The notes under the pieces: model-generated
What the model was told of the DNA's origin: nothing
Seen by the model: the letters and a program-made list of their open reading frames with translations, nothing else
Databases searched by the model: none
Position numbers and translations under genes: made by a program
Part shown: positions 42,956 through 51,477 of the stretch, piece by piece
How positions within the stretch are numbered: position 1 is the stretch's first letter
How the letters are laid out: the number at the start of each line of letters is the position of its first letter
DNA from: Streptomyces xanthophaeus
Lineage (GTDB): Bacteria > Actinomycetota > Actinomycetes > Streptomycetales > Streptomycetaceae
Direction of reading: 5' to 3'
DNA: 64,000 nucleotides
Assembly (NCBI RefSeq): GCF_000725805.1
Contig: NZ_JOFT01000009.1
Coordinates: 186,001 to 250,000, forward strand

Positions 42956-43978
42956 CTACTTGAGCTTCGTACCGGTGGAGCGCAGGTTCGCGCAGGCCTC
43001 GGTGACGCGCGCGGCCATGCCGGCCTCGGCCGCCTTGCCCCAGGTGCGGGGGTCGTACTTCGACTTCGTGCCGACCTCGCCGTCGACCTTCAGCACCGCG
43101 TCGTAGTTGCGGAACATGTGGTCCACGACCGGGCGGGTGAAGGCGTACTGGGTGTCGGTGTCGAGGTTCATCTTCACGACGCCGTTCTCCAGCGCGGTGG
43201 CGATCTCCTCGGCGGTGGAGCCGGAGCCGCCGTGGAAGACGAAGTCGAACGGGGAGGCCTTGCCGTACTTCTCGGCGACACCGGCCTGGAGGTCCTTGAG
43301 GAGCTCGGGGCGCAGGACGACGTTGCCCGGCTTGTAGACGCCGTGGACGTTGCCGAAGGACGCGGCCAGCAGGTAGCGGCCCTTCTCGCCCAGGCCGAGG
43401 GCCTCGGCGGTGCGGATCGCGTCGTCGACGGTGGTGTACAGCTCGTCGTTGATCTCGTGGCTGACGCCGTCCTCCTCGCCGCCGGTCGGGGTGATCTCGA
43501 CCTCAAGGATGATCTTCGCGGCGGCGGCCTTGGCGAGCAGCTCCTGGCCGATGGCCAGGTTGTCGGCCAGGGTCTCGGCGGAGCCGTCCCACATGTGCGA
43601 CTGGAAGAGCGGGTTCAGACCACGGGCCACGCGCTCGGCGGAGACCTCCAGGAGCGGACGTACGTAGCCGTCCAGCTTGTCCTTGGGGCAGTGGTCCGTG
43701 TGCAGGGCGACCGTGATGTCGTACTTGGCGGCCACGATGTGCGCGAACTCGGCCAGGGCGACGGCGCCGGTGACCATGTCCTTGTTGTACTGGCCACCCA
43801 GGAACTCCGCACCACCGGTGGAGATCTGGATGATGCCGTCGCTCTCGGCCTCCGCGAAGCCGCGCAGCGCAGCGTGCAGGGTCTGGGAGGAGGTCACGTT
43901 GATGGCCGGGTAGGCGAACTTGCCTGCCTTCGCCCGGTCGAGCATCTCGTTGTAGACCTCGGGGGTTGCGATGGGCAT
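42956..43978 (-). CDS. fba: Class II fructose-bisphosphate aldolase
   Basis: 340-aa zinc-dependent aldolase of glycolysis/gluconeogenesis. It has AYPAINVTSSQTLHAALRGF, the metal/catalytic motif LHTDHCPKDKLDGY, the YLLAASFGNVHGVYKPGNV His ligand, FHGGSGSTAEEI, and the K.NLDTDTQYAF region. Full length for the long (class IIA-like) form. AAGGAGCGGACAG precedes the ATG. Highly biased codon use suggests strong expression. Confidence 0.97.
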   Translation of the reverse strand: MPIATPEVYNEMLDRAKAGKFAYPAINVTSSQTLHAALRGFAEAESDGIIQISTGGAEFLGGQYNKDMVTGAVALAEFAHIVAAKYDITVALHTDHCPKDKLDGYVRPLLEVSAERVARGLNPLFQSHMWDGSAETLADNLAIGQELLAKAAAAKIILEVEITPTGGEEDGVSHEINDELYTTVDDAIRTAEALGLGEKGRYLLAASFGNVHGVYKPGNVVLRPELLKDLQAGVAEKYGKASPFDFVFHGGSGSTAEEIATALENGVVKMNLDTDTQYAFTRPVVDHMFRNYDAVLKVDGEVGTKSKYDPRTWGKAAEAGMAARVTEACANLRSTGTKLK

Positions 43979-44110
43979 CTGTCCGCTCCTTGGATATGCG
44001 GGGAGTGTGCTATTGCGGGCCCTGACCTGGGGGCGACGTCATCGTCGCGCCTATCTTTCCAGACTCCGCGCGACACTCCACCCCGCCGGTCACCCCTTCG
44101 CGCCGAACCC

Positions 44111-44140
44111 GCCGGGATGTTTCACGTGAAACATCCCGGC
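44111..44140. other. parS: parS centromere site within a 30-bp palindrome
   Basis: GTTTCACGTGAAAC at 44119-44132 is the exact Streptomyces parS consensus bound by ParB. It forms the centre of a perfect 30-bp palindrome (44111-44140) in the 271-bp gap between fba and pyrE. In Streptomyces these sites cluster around oriC, so it indicates an origin-proximal location. The outer arms could also make a transcript hairpin for pyrE. Confidence 0.92.
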
Positions 44141-44249
44141 TCCCGGCAAACGGGCAGGTCAGAACCGGATGGAGGAGTTCCGAGGACCTGAGTCACCAGT
44201 TCTTCCGGCCCGCAGTCCCCGGAGATCGTCCGGATTCCTGCCCGATCCC

Positions 44250-44789
44250 CTAGGAGAGACCGAGGTCCCCGAGGCGGTAGCCGGTGAGGTAGGGCAGGCC
44301 CGCCTCGGCGATCGCGTCGGCGGCGCCGCGGTCCACGATCGTGGCGACGGCGACGACCTCGCCGCCCGCCTCGCGGACCGCCTCGACGGCGGTCAGCGGG
44401 GACCCGCCGGTGGTCGAGGTGTCCTCGACCACCAGGCAGCGCTTGCCCTTCACGTCGGTGCCCTCGATGCGGCGCTGCATGCCGTGCGCCTTCTGGGCCT
44501 TGCGGACGACGAAGGCGTCGAGGCGCTCGCCGCGCGCGGCGGAGGCGTGCAGCATCGAGGTCGCGACCGGGTCGGCGCCCAGGGTCAGGCCGCCGACGCA
44601 GTCGAATTCGAGGTCGGCGGTGAGGTCGAGCATGACCTGGCCGACCAGCGGGGCCGCCTCGCCGTCGAGGGTGATCCGGCGGAGGTCGATGTAGTAGTCG
44701 GCCTCCCGGCCGGAGGAGAGGGTCACCTTGCCGTGCACGACGGCCTTGTCCTTGATCTGCTGCAGAAGCGCATCGCGTACGTCACTCAT
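44250..44789 (-). CDS. pyrE: Orotate phosphoribosyltransferase
   Basis: 179-aa PyrE, making OMP from orotate and PRPP in pyrimidine synthesis. The PRPP-binding motif CLVVEDTSTTGGSPLTAVEA is present, along with VTLSSGREADYYIDLRRITL and GGLTLGADPVATSM. Start at ATG 44789 (MSDVRDALLQQIKDKAVVHG); an ATG nine codons upstream is less likely. It lies alone between parS and the aldose epimerase gene rather than in a pyr operon, as is usual in Streptomyces. Confidence 0.95.
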   Translation of the reverse strand: MSDVRDALLQQIKDKAVVHGKVTLSSGREADYYIDLRRITLDGEAAPLVGQVMLDLTADLEFDCVGGLTLGADPVATSMLHASAARGERLDAFVVRKAQKAHGMQRRIEGTDVKGKRCLVVEDTSTTGGSPLTAVEAVREAGGEVVAVATIVDRGAADAIAEAGLPYLTGYRLGDLGLS

Positions 44790-44819
44790 AGCCCCGAGCT
44801 TAGGGGGTGCGCACACTCC

Positions 44820-45608
44820 CTAGCCGAGGCGCCGCCAGGTCCAGGTGGTGGACACCTCCAGCGGGTCCACCGGGGTGACCAGGCGGGGAAGGGAGTTCAG
44901 TCCGTTGGGCGGTCCCGACTGGGGCTCCACGCACACGGCTTCGGGCTCCTCGTCGTAGACGACCACCCATTCGGCCCGGCTGGTGAGCCTCAGCTCCAGG
45001 GCCCCGGGCCAGGTCAGCGTGACGTCCACGCCGTACGGCATGCCGAAGCAGTCGTCCCACGGGCCGGGCAGGGGGTCGATGCGGCGGCCGGTCGGGATGT
45101 GGTCCTCCCCGCGCTCCTCCTGCCAGGCGGCGTCGAAGGCCACCTTCACGTCCTCGCCGCCGGGGGCGAGGCTGCGCAGGAACCAGGGGTGCCATCCCAC
45201 CTGGGCCGGGAAGGAGTCCCCGTACGTCTCGACGCCCATGGTGAGGGTCAGCGCGTCCTCGCCGAGCTCGACGACCTGGGTGACCCGGCCGGGGTACGGC
45301 CACGGGTCGGCGAGGTCGTAGGTGAAGACCGCATCGGTCGCGGTGGCGCGGGCCCGCCGCCAGGGCGCGTCGCGGGCGAAGCCGTGGAGGGCGTGCGGCG
45401 GGTGGTTGAGCGGCATCTGGTGCACGGTGGCACCGTCGCGGAACCGGCCGTCGGCGGTGCGGCCGCACCACGGCACCATCGGGAAGGCCCCGTAGTGGGC
45501 TCCCTGGCGCAGCAGTTCGGTCCCGTCGATCCGCAGACTGCTGATCCGGCAGCCGTTCTCCTGGTCGACGGTCACCTCGGCGCCGCCGGCGATCAGTTGC
45601 GTACTCAT
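44820..45608 (-). CDS. Aldose 1-epimerase family protein
   Basis: 262-aa galactose-mutarotase-fold protein. GCRISSLRIDGTELL lies near the start, PMVPWCGRTADGRF follows, then the catalytic-type His in PHALHGFARDAPW, MGVETYGDSFPAQVGWHPWF, and a late acidic residue in VVVYDEEPEAVCVEPQSGPP. Interconverts sugar anomers; the sugar is unknown. Its stop is 30 bp before the pyrE start, so co-transcription is likely. Confidence 0.88.
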   Translation of the reverse strand: MSTQLIAGGAEVTVDQENGCRISSLRIDGTELLRQGAHYGAFPMVPWCGRTADGRFRDGATVHQMPLNHPPHALHGFARDAPWRRARATATDAVFTYDLADPWPYPGRVTQVVELGEDALTLTMGVETYGDSFPAQVGWHPWFLRSLAPGGEDVKVAFDAAWQEERGEDHIPTGRRIDPLPGPWDDCFGMPYGVDVTLTWPGALELRLTSRAEWVVVYDEEPEAVCVEPQSGPPNGLNSLPRLVTPVDPLEVSTTWTWRRLG

Positions 45609-45644
45609 GCGGTCGACCCTAGGCGGTGTACGGGAGTTCGTGCG

Positions 45645-46547
45645 TCAGCGGCGGCGGCGCAGGGCGCGGCCGAGGACCACTGCCGAAGCGAGGGCGAGCG
45701 CGGCGGCCGGGGCGATCCAGCGCAGGCTCTCCCCGGCGGTGGCCGCGGCGGGCGCCGGCACCGGGGCGTACCGGCCGCGCGGAGGAGCGTGGTCCACCTC
45801 CTCGGCGCTGCGGCCGATCATGGTGCGGCGGGCGTGGGCGGCCTCGGCCGGGGGCCGCACCGCTCCGGATCCGCCCAGGTCGGTCAACTCGGCGTCCAGG
45901 AAGGGGTCCAGGGAGGGCGGCGGCACATCGGTCTCGAACACGGTCGCGGTGACCTCGGTGACCTCGTCCTGTGTCCCGTCCGTCCCGGTGCCCGCGGCTT
46001 CGGCCTCTTCGGCTTCCGCCTCGGCCACGGGGTCGTCCTCCTCGGGCCCGGCCCCTCCCTGCCCGTCCGCGTCCTCCGCGGCGGCTGCGGCGGTCCCGTC
46101 GGCCCCGGGTGTCCCGGCGGCCGCCACCGCGGCCAGCTGTTCGGCGGCCCGCTCCAGCAGCCTGCGCACGGCGGTGCCGGTGGCCTGCGGGGTGAAGGCC
46201 GCGGCGCGTCCGTCGGCGGTTCCCTCGGCGGTGAGATCCAGCCGGGTGCCTCCGGTCACCTCGGTCAGTCGCACGGCGAGGGACAGCTTCACCGCTCCCG
46301 TGCCCCGGACCTCCGTGCCCCCGCCCTCGACGACGAAGTGGCCGGGGTCCCGTTCGGCCAGCGACAGCGCGCCCCGGTAGGTCACGGTGTGGCCGCCGAC
46401 GCGGACCTTCAGCCGGCCCGCGAGCGGCCCGGACCCGCTGTCGGCGTCCTGCTGGAGCCCCGGTACGCACCGGGCCACCGAGGCGGGGTCGCGCAGCACG
46501 GCGCGGAGGTCGTTGGCCGGTACCGGAACGAACACCTGATGCTCCAT
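45645..46547 (-). CDS. SRPBCC (CoxG-like) protein with C-terminal membrane anchor
   Basis: 300-aa protein. The N-terminal SRPBCC/START-like domain (residues 1-150) has the CoxG pattern MEHQVFVPVPANDLRAVLRD, then VARCVPGLQQ and RLTEVTGGTRLDLTAEG. A long acidic, low-complexity Glu/Ala linker (about 155-265) follows, and a single membrane helix (WIAPAAALALASAVVLG) with RRRR at the end. The anchored form suggests a lipid or quinone carrier at the membrane, but no coxSML genes are nearby. Confidence 0.8.
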   Translation of the reverse strand: MEHQVFVPVPANDLRAVLRDPASVARCVPGLQQDADSGSGPLAGRLKVRVGGHTVTYRGALSLAERDPGHFVVEGGGTEVRGTGAVKLSLAVRLTEVTGGTRLDLTAEGTADGRAAAFTPQATGTAVRRLLERAAEQLAAVAAAGTPGADGTAAAAAEDADGQGGAGPEEDDPVAEAEAEEAEAAGTGTDGTQDEVTEVTATVFETDVPPPSLDPFLDAELTDLGGSGAVRPPAEAAHARRTMIGRSAEEVDHAPPRGRYAPVPAPAAATAGESLRWIAPAAALALASAVVLGRALRRRR

Positions 46548-46604
46548 GTGGTCGAGCCTACCGAGGAGTCCCCTTTCCGTCCCCGGTCCGGCGCCGACAC
46601 CAGG

Positions 46605-48248
46605 TCACGAATACCTCGGGTGCGGCAGGGTCGACGGCGGGAGCCCGGGCACGCGGGTCCGTTCGGTGTCCCGTGCGGCGTCCTCCAGGGAGCGGGTCGA
46701 CACCGACCTCGGCCCGGGGGCGCCGTCGTCCACGCGCAGCTGGGGGACCTGGTCGCGGGCGGCCAGCACCAGGCCCCAGTCCTGGGGCGGTGCGGAGGCC
46801 CCTCCGAGCGGGGTGCGGTCGGGGCCGGCGGCGAAGCCGGAGAGCCGGCCGCCCGCGCTGTACGGGGCGGTCCGCAGGCCCGCGGCCCGGAGCGTGGACT
46901 CCACCGTCCAGTACGTGCGCGGGCGCGTGGCCAGGGGCCCGGCGTGCACCGCGAGGCGGCCGCCGGGGCGCAGGGCCCGCGCGGCGAGCCCGTAGAACTC
47001 CTGCGAGTACAGCTTGGTGCTCGGGGTGATGCCCGGGTCGGGGAGGTCGGAGACGATCACGTCGAACCGGTCCCGTGCGCCCGGTCCGCGCAGCCAGCGG
47101 AAGGCGTCCTGGGTGACGACCACCAGGCGCGGGTCCCCGTAGGCCCCGGCGTTGAGCGCGGAGAGCATCGGGTCGGTGCGCGCAAGGCGGACCACGCCGG
47201 GGTCGAGCTCGACGACGGTGACGGAGGCGACGTCCCGGTAGCGCAGCACCTCGCGGGCGGCGAGCCCGTCCCCGCCGCCGAGGACCAGGACGCGGGCGTG
47301 CGGGCCGGTCATCGCCGGGTGGACCAGGGCCTCGTGGTAGCGGTACTCGTCGTACCCGCTGACGCGCAGCCGCCCGTCGAGGTACAGGTCCAGGGAGCGC
47401 GGGGAGCCGGTGCCGGGACCGGTGATCACCAGTTCCTGCACCCCGGTCTGCACGGCGACCCGCACCTCGCCGCCGTACACGGCCCGCCGGGCGAGCCGCT
47501 CGAAGTCGTCGGCGAGGACGGTCGCGGAGGCCAGCACCGCCAGCACGGTCACGTTCGCGGCGATCAGCGTCCAGCGGCAGCGCGGGCTCAGGTCGCGGCG
47601 GAACAGCCACAGCACCAGTCCGCCGCCGACGGCCGCGTTGACGGTGCCGGTGAACATAGCTCCGGTGAGCTGCCCGAGCACCGGCAGCAGCAGGAACGGA
47701 AAGGCGAGGCCGCCGACCAGGGCGCCCACGTAGTCGGCGGCGAACAGGTCGGCGACGGCCCCGCCCGCGTCCTGTCTGCGGATGCGCTGGATGAGGACCA
47801 TCAGCAGGGGGATCTCCGCCCCGATGAGCACCCCGATGGCGAAGGAGAAGGCGACGAGCGCGGGCCGGGACTCCCCCAGCCAGGCGAAGCTCGCGTACAG
47901 CGCGGTCGCGGACAGTCCGCCGAGCAGGGCGAGCCCGGCCTCGATCATGCCGAAGCCGAAGGCGGGACGCCGTCGCAGGCGTTTGGCGAGCAGGGAGCCG
48001 ACGCCCATGGCGAAGACCATGACGGACAGGACGACCGACGCCTGGGTGACGGAATCGCCGATGAGGTAGGAGCCCAGGGCAAGCAGCTCCAGTTCGTACA
48101 CCAGCCCGCAGGCGGCGCACACGAAGACGGTGGCCAGGACGAGGAGTCGGCCGGTCCGGGGCCGTACGGGGAGGGCGGCCGGGACGGCCGTGGCGCCCCT
48201 CGGCTCCGGAGCCGGAAGCACCCGGCGCGGGACGGAACGGTCGATCAT
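46605..48248 (-). CDS. Membrane-bound spermidine synthase-like protein
   Basis: 547-aa fusion. Seven or so membrane helices occupy residues 25-235. A C-terminal aminopropyltransferase-type domain follows: [36 protein letters not shown] as the nucleotide-binding loop, [13 protein letters not shown], and [20 protein letters not shown]. This is the membrane-embedded polyamine aminopropyltransferase class common in actinobacteria; true spermidine synthesis is not proven for it. The C-terminal 60 residues are an extension. ATG at 48248. No operon partner. Confidence 0.88.
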   Translation of the reverse strand: MIDRSVPRRVLPAPEPRGATAVPAALPVRPRTGRLLVLATVFVCAACGLVYELELLALGSYLIGDSVTQASVVLSVMVFAMGVGSLLAKRLRRRPAFGFGMIEAGLALLGGLSATALYASFAWLGESRPALVAFSFAIGVLIGAEIPLLMVLIQRIRRQDAGGAVADLFAADYVGALVGGLAFPFLLLPVLGQLTGAMFTGTVNAAVGGGLVLWLFRRDLSPRCRWTLIAANVTVLAVLASATVLADDFERLARRAVYGGEVRVAVQTGVQELVITGPGTGSPRSLDLYLDGRLRVSGYDEYRYHEALVHPAMTGPHARVLVLGGGDGLAAREVLRYRDVASVTVVELDPGVVRLARTDPMLSALNAGAYGDPRLVVVTQDAFRWLRGPGARDRFDVIVSDLPDPGITPSTKLYSQEFYGLAARALRPGGRLAVHAGPLATRPRTYWTVESTLRAAGLRTAPYSAGGRLSGFAAGPDRTPLGGASAPPQDWGLVLAARDQVPQLRVDDGAPGPRSVSTRSLEDAARDTERTRVPGLPPSTLPHPRYS

Positions 48249-48384
48249 GAAGCGAACCGTACGTCACCGCCCACTTCCACCCGGTCACCCACATGGGTGC
48301 AAGTGGCGCACTGTTCCAGCCAGTTGGCGTAACCGGTACGCAACGTCCGCACCCGGGGCCGCCCCCGGGCCCGGCCGGCCGCCG

Positions 48385-48933
48385 CTACAGCAGTGCGGGC
48401 GACTCCACGGACGCCGCGGCGGTGGCGCCCATCCGTACCCCGACCCGCGTCCTGGTGGCCACGAGCTGGCCTTCTTGCGGATACGCGTGCCAGGTCCGCC
48501 AGCGCACCTGGCCCTCGTAGCGCTGGGCCAGCATGGCGGTGAAGGCGTGCGGGCTGCCCGGGAAGGTGCCCGCTAGCCCGTTCGGGTGGTCGGCCACCAG
48601 CGCGAGCAGCTCCTGGGCCCGTCCGGCGAAGGAGCCCTGGGAGAGGGTCTCGACCCGCGCGGCGAACTCGTACTCCCAGTCCCCCACCCGCTTGGCCACA
48701 CCCAGGGGCAGCGGCGTGCTGCTGCCGGGCATGCAGGCGACCGTCTCCGAGCAGAGCACCTCGTCCTCCTCCAGAAGTACCTGGTGGGAGGCCCCGAGCA
48801 GGCGCAACTCCACTTTCGCCCCGTCCAGTTCGAGGTTCAGTACGGCCAGGGCGGGCAGCCGGTCCCGCCCCAGAGCCCAGGCGAGGTCGGCGGCACGCGT
48901 GTCGGTATAGGTGGTCTGGAGGGTCGTGAGCAT
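48385..48933 (-). CDS. DUF2617 family protein
   Basis: 182-aa soluble protein of the DUF2617 family, function unknown. It starts MLTTLQTTYTDTRAADLAWA (ATG 48933) and has VLNLELDGAKVELRLLGASH, VGDWEYEFAARVETLSQGSF and WRTWHAYPQEGQLVATRTRV. The open frame extends upstream to 49056, but those residues look non-coding. It is separated by 324 bp from the next gene. Confidence 0.86.
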   Translation of the reverse strand: MLTTLQTTYTDTRAADLAWALGRDRLPALAVLNLELDGAKVELRLLGASHQVLLEEDEVLCSETVACMPGSSTPLPLGVAKRVGDWEYEFAARVETLSQGSFAGRAQELLALVADHPNGLAGTFPGSPHAFTAMLAQRYEGQVRWRTWHAYPQEGQLVATRTRVGVRMGATAAASVESPALL

Positions 48934-49257
48934 GAGTCGGCTCCGCAAACGCGCGAGGGAGATGGGCCGGGGCCCGCCAGCGGTAGTCAACGGGTGGGGG
49001 GACACCGGCACGGGTCCACAGGAAGTCCAGGGAGGTCCGAGGACTGGTCTACTCAACCGAGGGAATCATGAAAGGCACGGCACTCACAGCGCTTTTACCC
49101 AACTTGAAGGGGTTTACATCCCCCCGGGGGCTACCCAGTTCACGTGTTCAACGAGTTGCGTACCGCGCGTCGTGGTGCATGGCGAACGAGAAGACGCCCG
49201 ACGGAAGTTACACCGCCGGGCGCCCCCCTTTTCGCAGGCGGTTCCCGCTGCCCCGTG
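48934..49257. other. 324-bp gap with one hairpin
   Basis: No coding signal. It holds the promoter region of the DUF2617 gene near its left end and a terminator-like hairpin at 49195-49222 for the gene to its right. Confidence 0.6.
49195..49222 (-). terminator. Hairpin after the Ser/Cys-rich gene
   Basis: 10-bp stem CGCCCGACGG/CCGCCGGGCG with one mismatch and an 8-base loop, 35 bp beyond the stop codon at 49258. Confidence 0.55.
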
Positions 49258-49524
49258 TCAGCTGGAACCGCAGCCCCCGCCGCCACAGGACGAGGACGAT
49301 CCACAGGAGGACGATCCGCTCGAACAGGAGCTCGAAGAACCCGAGGACCCGGACGAGGCACCGCCCGCCCACCAGCTGCTGGAGCCGGAACCGGAGCTGG
49401 AGCCGGACTTGCTGCCGGAGCCGTACTTGTGCCCGACCACCACGCCCCGGCTCACGGACCGGACCGCCAGGGTCACGACGAAAGCGAAGATCAAAAGCCC
49501 GATCACAATGAAGACGAACACCAC
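49258..49524 (-). CDS. Small membrane protein with Ser/Gly/Cys-rich tail
   Basis: 88-aa protein. A single membrane helix at the very N-terminus (VVFVFIVIGLLIFAFVVTLA) is followed by SVSRGVVVGHKYGSG and a tail made almost only of Ser, Gly and Cys, with a WW pair and five Cys (SSSCSSGSSSCGSSSSCGGG). GTG start at 49524 with a GAGGGGG ribosome site; another GTG further upstream is possible. The tail points out of the membrane or forms a metal- or disulfide-bearing surface. No family was recognised. Confidence 0.7.
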   Translation of the reverse strand: MVFVFIVIGLLIFAFVVTLAVRSVSRGVVVGHKYGSGSKSGSSSGSGSSSWWAGGASSGSSGSSSSCSSGSSSCGSSSSCGGGGCGSS

Positions 49525-49652
49525 GTCCGCCCCCTCTCTCACGCCCCGGTCTTCCCGGGGGAGCGGGATCCCCGCGTCCCGCGTGACAGGGGGATGCCCG
49601 CAGGCCACGCGGCCCAAAGCACACTTGAGCAAGTCCAGAGGTTCCCCGCAGG

Positions 49653-50846
49653 ATGGCGCCCATGACCGCACCCGTGAGCAGCAACCGCCCCTTCCTGAAC
49701 CGCCGGCTGGCGGCCTTCGGCACCACGATCTTCGCGGAGATGTCCACGCTGGCCGCCCGCACCGGGTCCATCAACCTCGGCCAGGGCTTCCCCGACACCG
49801 ACGGCCCGGCCGAGATCGCCGAGGCGGCCTCCCGCGCGGTCCTCACGGGCCTGGGCAACCAGTACCCGCCCGGCCCCGGCATCCCCGAGCTGCGCACCGC
49901 GATCGCCGCGCACCAGCAGCGCTTCTACGGCCTGTCCTACGACCCCGACACGGAGGTCCTGGTCACGGCGGGTGCCACCGAGGCCATCGCGGCCTCCCTC
50001 CTGGCCCTGCTGGAACCGGGTGACGAGGTCATCGCCCTGGAGCCGTTCTACGACTCGTACGCGGCCTGCATCGCCATGGCCGGCGCCGTACGGGTCCCCG
50101 TCACCCTGCGCCCGCACGCCGGGGCCTTCACACTGGACCTGGACGAACTGCGCGCCGCGGTCACGCCGCGCACCCGCCTGCTGCTCCTGAACACCCCGCA
50201 CAACCCGACCGGCACGGTCCTCACCCCGGCCGAGCTGGCGGCCGTCGCCGAGCTGGCGGTGGAACGCGACCTGCTGGTCGTCACGGACGAGGTCTACGAG
50301 CACCTGGTCTTCGAGGGCGCCCACGTCCCCCTCGCGGGCCTGCCCGGCATGCGCGAGCGCACGGTCACCATCTCCTCTGCCGGCAAGACCTACTCCTTCA
50401 CGGGCTGGAAGGTCGGCTGGGTGACGGCGCCCCCGGAGCTGGTCACGGCGGTCCGCTCGGCCAAGCAGTTCCTCACCTACGTCTCCTCCGGCCCCTTCCA
50501 GTACGCGATCGCCGAGGCCCTGGCCCTGCCCGACGCGTACTACGAGAACCTGCGCACCGACCTCGCCGCCAAGCGCGACCTGCTCTCCGACGGCCTCGCC
50601 GCGGCCGGCTTCGAGGTCTACCGCCCCCAGGGCACGTACTTCGTCACCACCGACATCACCCCGCTCGGCGAGAAGGACGGCCTCGCCTTCTGCCGCGCCC
50701 TGCCCGAGCGCTGCGGCGTGGTCGCCATCCCGAACCAGGTCTTCTACGACGACAAGTCCGCCGGCGCCACCCAGGTCCGCTGGGCCTTCTGCAAGCGCAC
50801 CGAAGTCCTCCAAGAGGCCGTGGCGAGGCTGCGGCGGCTGCGCTGA
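49653..50846 (+). CDS. PLP-dependent aminotransferase (class I/II, KAT/DapC-like)
   Basis: 397-aa fold-type I aminotransferase. It has INLGQGFPDTDGP at the start, VLVTAGATEAIAASLLALL, LNTPHNPTGTVLT, VVTDEVYEHLVFEG (PLP Asp) and SSAGKTYSFTGWKVGW with the Schiff-base Lys. The C-terminal RWAFCK has the carboxylate Arg. This subgroup includes kynurenine/methionine aminotransferases and N-succinyl-DAP aminotransferase, so the substrate is not settled; kynurenine genes lie about 8 kb away. ATG at 49653 or 49662. Confidence 0.9.
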   Translation: MAPMTAPVSSNRPFLNRRLAAFGTTIFAEMSTLAARTGSINLGQGFPDTDGPAEIAEAASRAVLTGLGNQYPPGPGIPELRTAIAAHQQRFYGLSYDPDTEVLVTAGATEAIAASLLALLEPGDEVIALEPFYDSYAACIAMAGAVRVPVTLRPHAGAFTLDLDELRAAVTPRTRLLLLNTPHNPTGTVLTPAELAAVAELAVERDLLVVTDEVYEHLVFEGAHVPLAGLPGMRERTVTISSAGKTYSFTGWKVGWVTAPPELVTAVRSAKQFLTYVSSGPFQYAIAEALALPDAYYENLRTDLAAKRDLLSDGLAAAGFEVYRPQGTYFVTTDITPLGEKDGLAFCRALPERCGVVAIPNQVFYDDKSAGATQVRWAFCKRTEVLQEAVARLRRLR

Positions 50847-50862
50847 GGCGGCTCCGGCGGGG

Positions 50863-51477
50863 TCAGGAGACCTCCGCACGGTCGTCCTGGCGGGGTGGCG
50901 GGCCCGGGAGGAGCAGGGCCGTCAGCCACAGGGCGGCCGTGACGGCCAGGGCCGGGACGTCGCCCGGGGCCCGGATGGACCAGGCCCAGAGTTCCGGTTC
51001 GCCGGTCGGGCCCACGCCCAGCAGGAGGGTCGGCCCGAAGGTGCCCAGCGGCAGCAGCCAGGCCAGGCCGCTGCCGAAGAGGCGGGCGCTGATCACGGCC
51101 AGGCCCAGGTAGCCCGCGGCGTTGCGCGCCGAGGCCGCGAACACCTCCGCGGGCAGGCCCGACAGCATCGGCAGGGCCGCGAGCACCACGGCCAGCAGGG
51201 TCAGCGCGACCAGGTGCAGCCGGCGGAAGCCCTGCACGGGCTGGGCGGCGGTGTGTTCGAGGTCCGCCATGGGCGAGTGGAAGGTGGTGCCGAGGACCAC
51301 CGCGTAGGCGACGGGCGCGACCGCCGCCACCGGGATGCTGAAGTCGACCAGGTACCGGAAGTCCGGGAAGTCGACCCGGGTCCCGGTGAACACCACGGTG
51401 GCCACGGCCACGGCCAGCGCCGCCAGCGCCGCACGGGGCAGGTTGCGGCTGCGCGCGTAGGCGAGGACGGGGTTCAC
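50863..51477 (-). CDS. Multi-pass membrane protein of ABC transporter operon
   Basis: 204-aa integral membrane protein with about six helices (for example AALAALAVAVATVVFTG, then VAPVAYAVVLGTTF and LVALTLLAVVLAALPML), ending in a Pro/Asp tail. GTG start at 51477 overlaps the stop of the upstream permease by 4 bp (GTGA). Probably a second permease subunit of the ABC system encoded just upstream. No sequence signature beyond hydrophobicity. Confidence 0.75.
   Translation of the reverse strand: MNPVLAYARSRNLPRAALAALAVAVATVVFTGTRVDFPDFRYLVDFSIPVAAVAPVAYAVVLGTTFHSPMADLEHTAAQPVQGFRRLHLVALTLLAVVLAALPMLSGLPAEVFAASARNAAGYLGLAVISARLFGSGLAWLLPLGTFGPTLLLGVGPTGEPELWAWSIRAPGDVPALAVTAALWLTALLLPGPPPRQDDRAEVS

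Noticed and set aside
44169-48332. A plus-strand open frame of nearly 1400 codons
   Set aside because: It runs antisense to pyrE, the epimerase, SRPBCC and spermidine-synthase genes. Its translation is rich in Arg/Gly/His/Val without domains. Third-position GC bias makes such antisense frames common at this composition.
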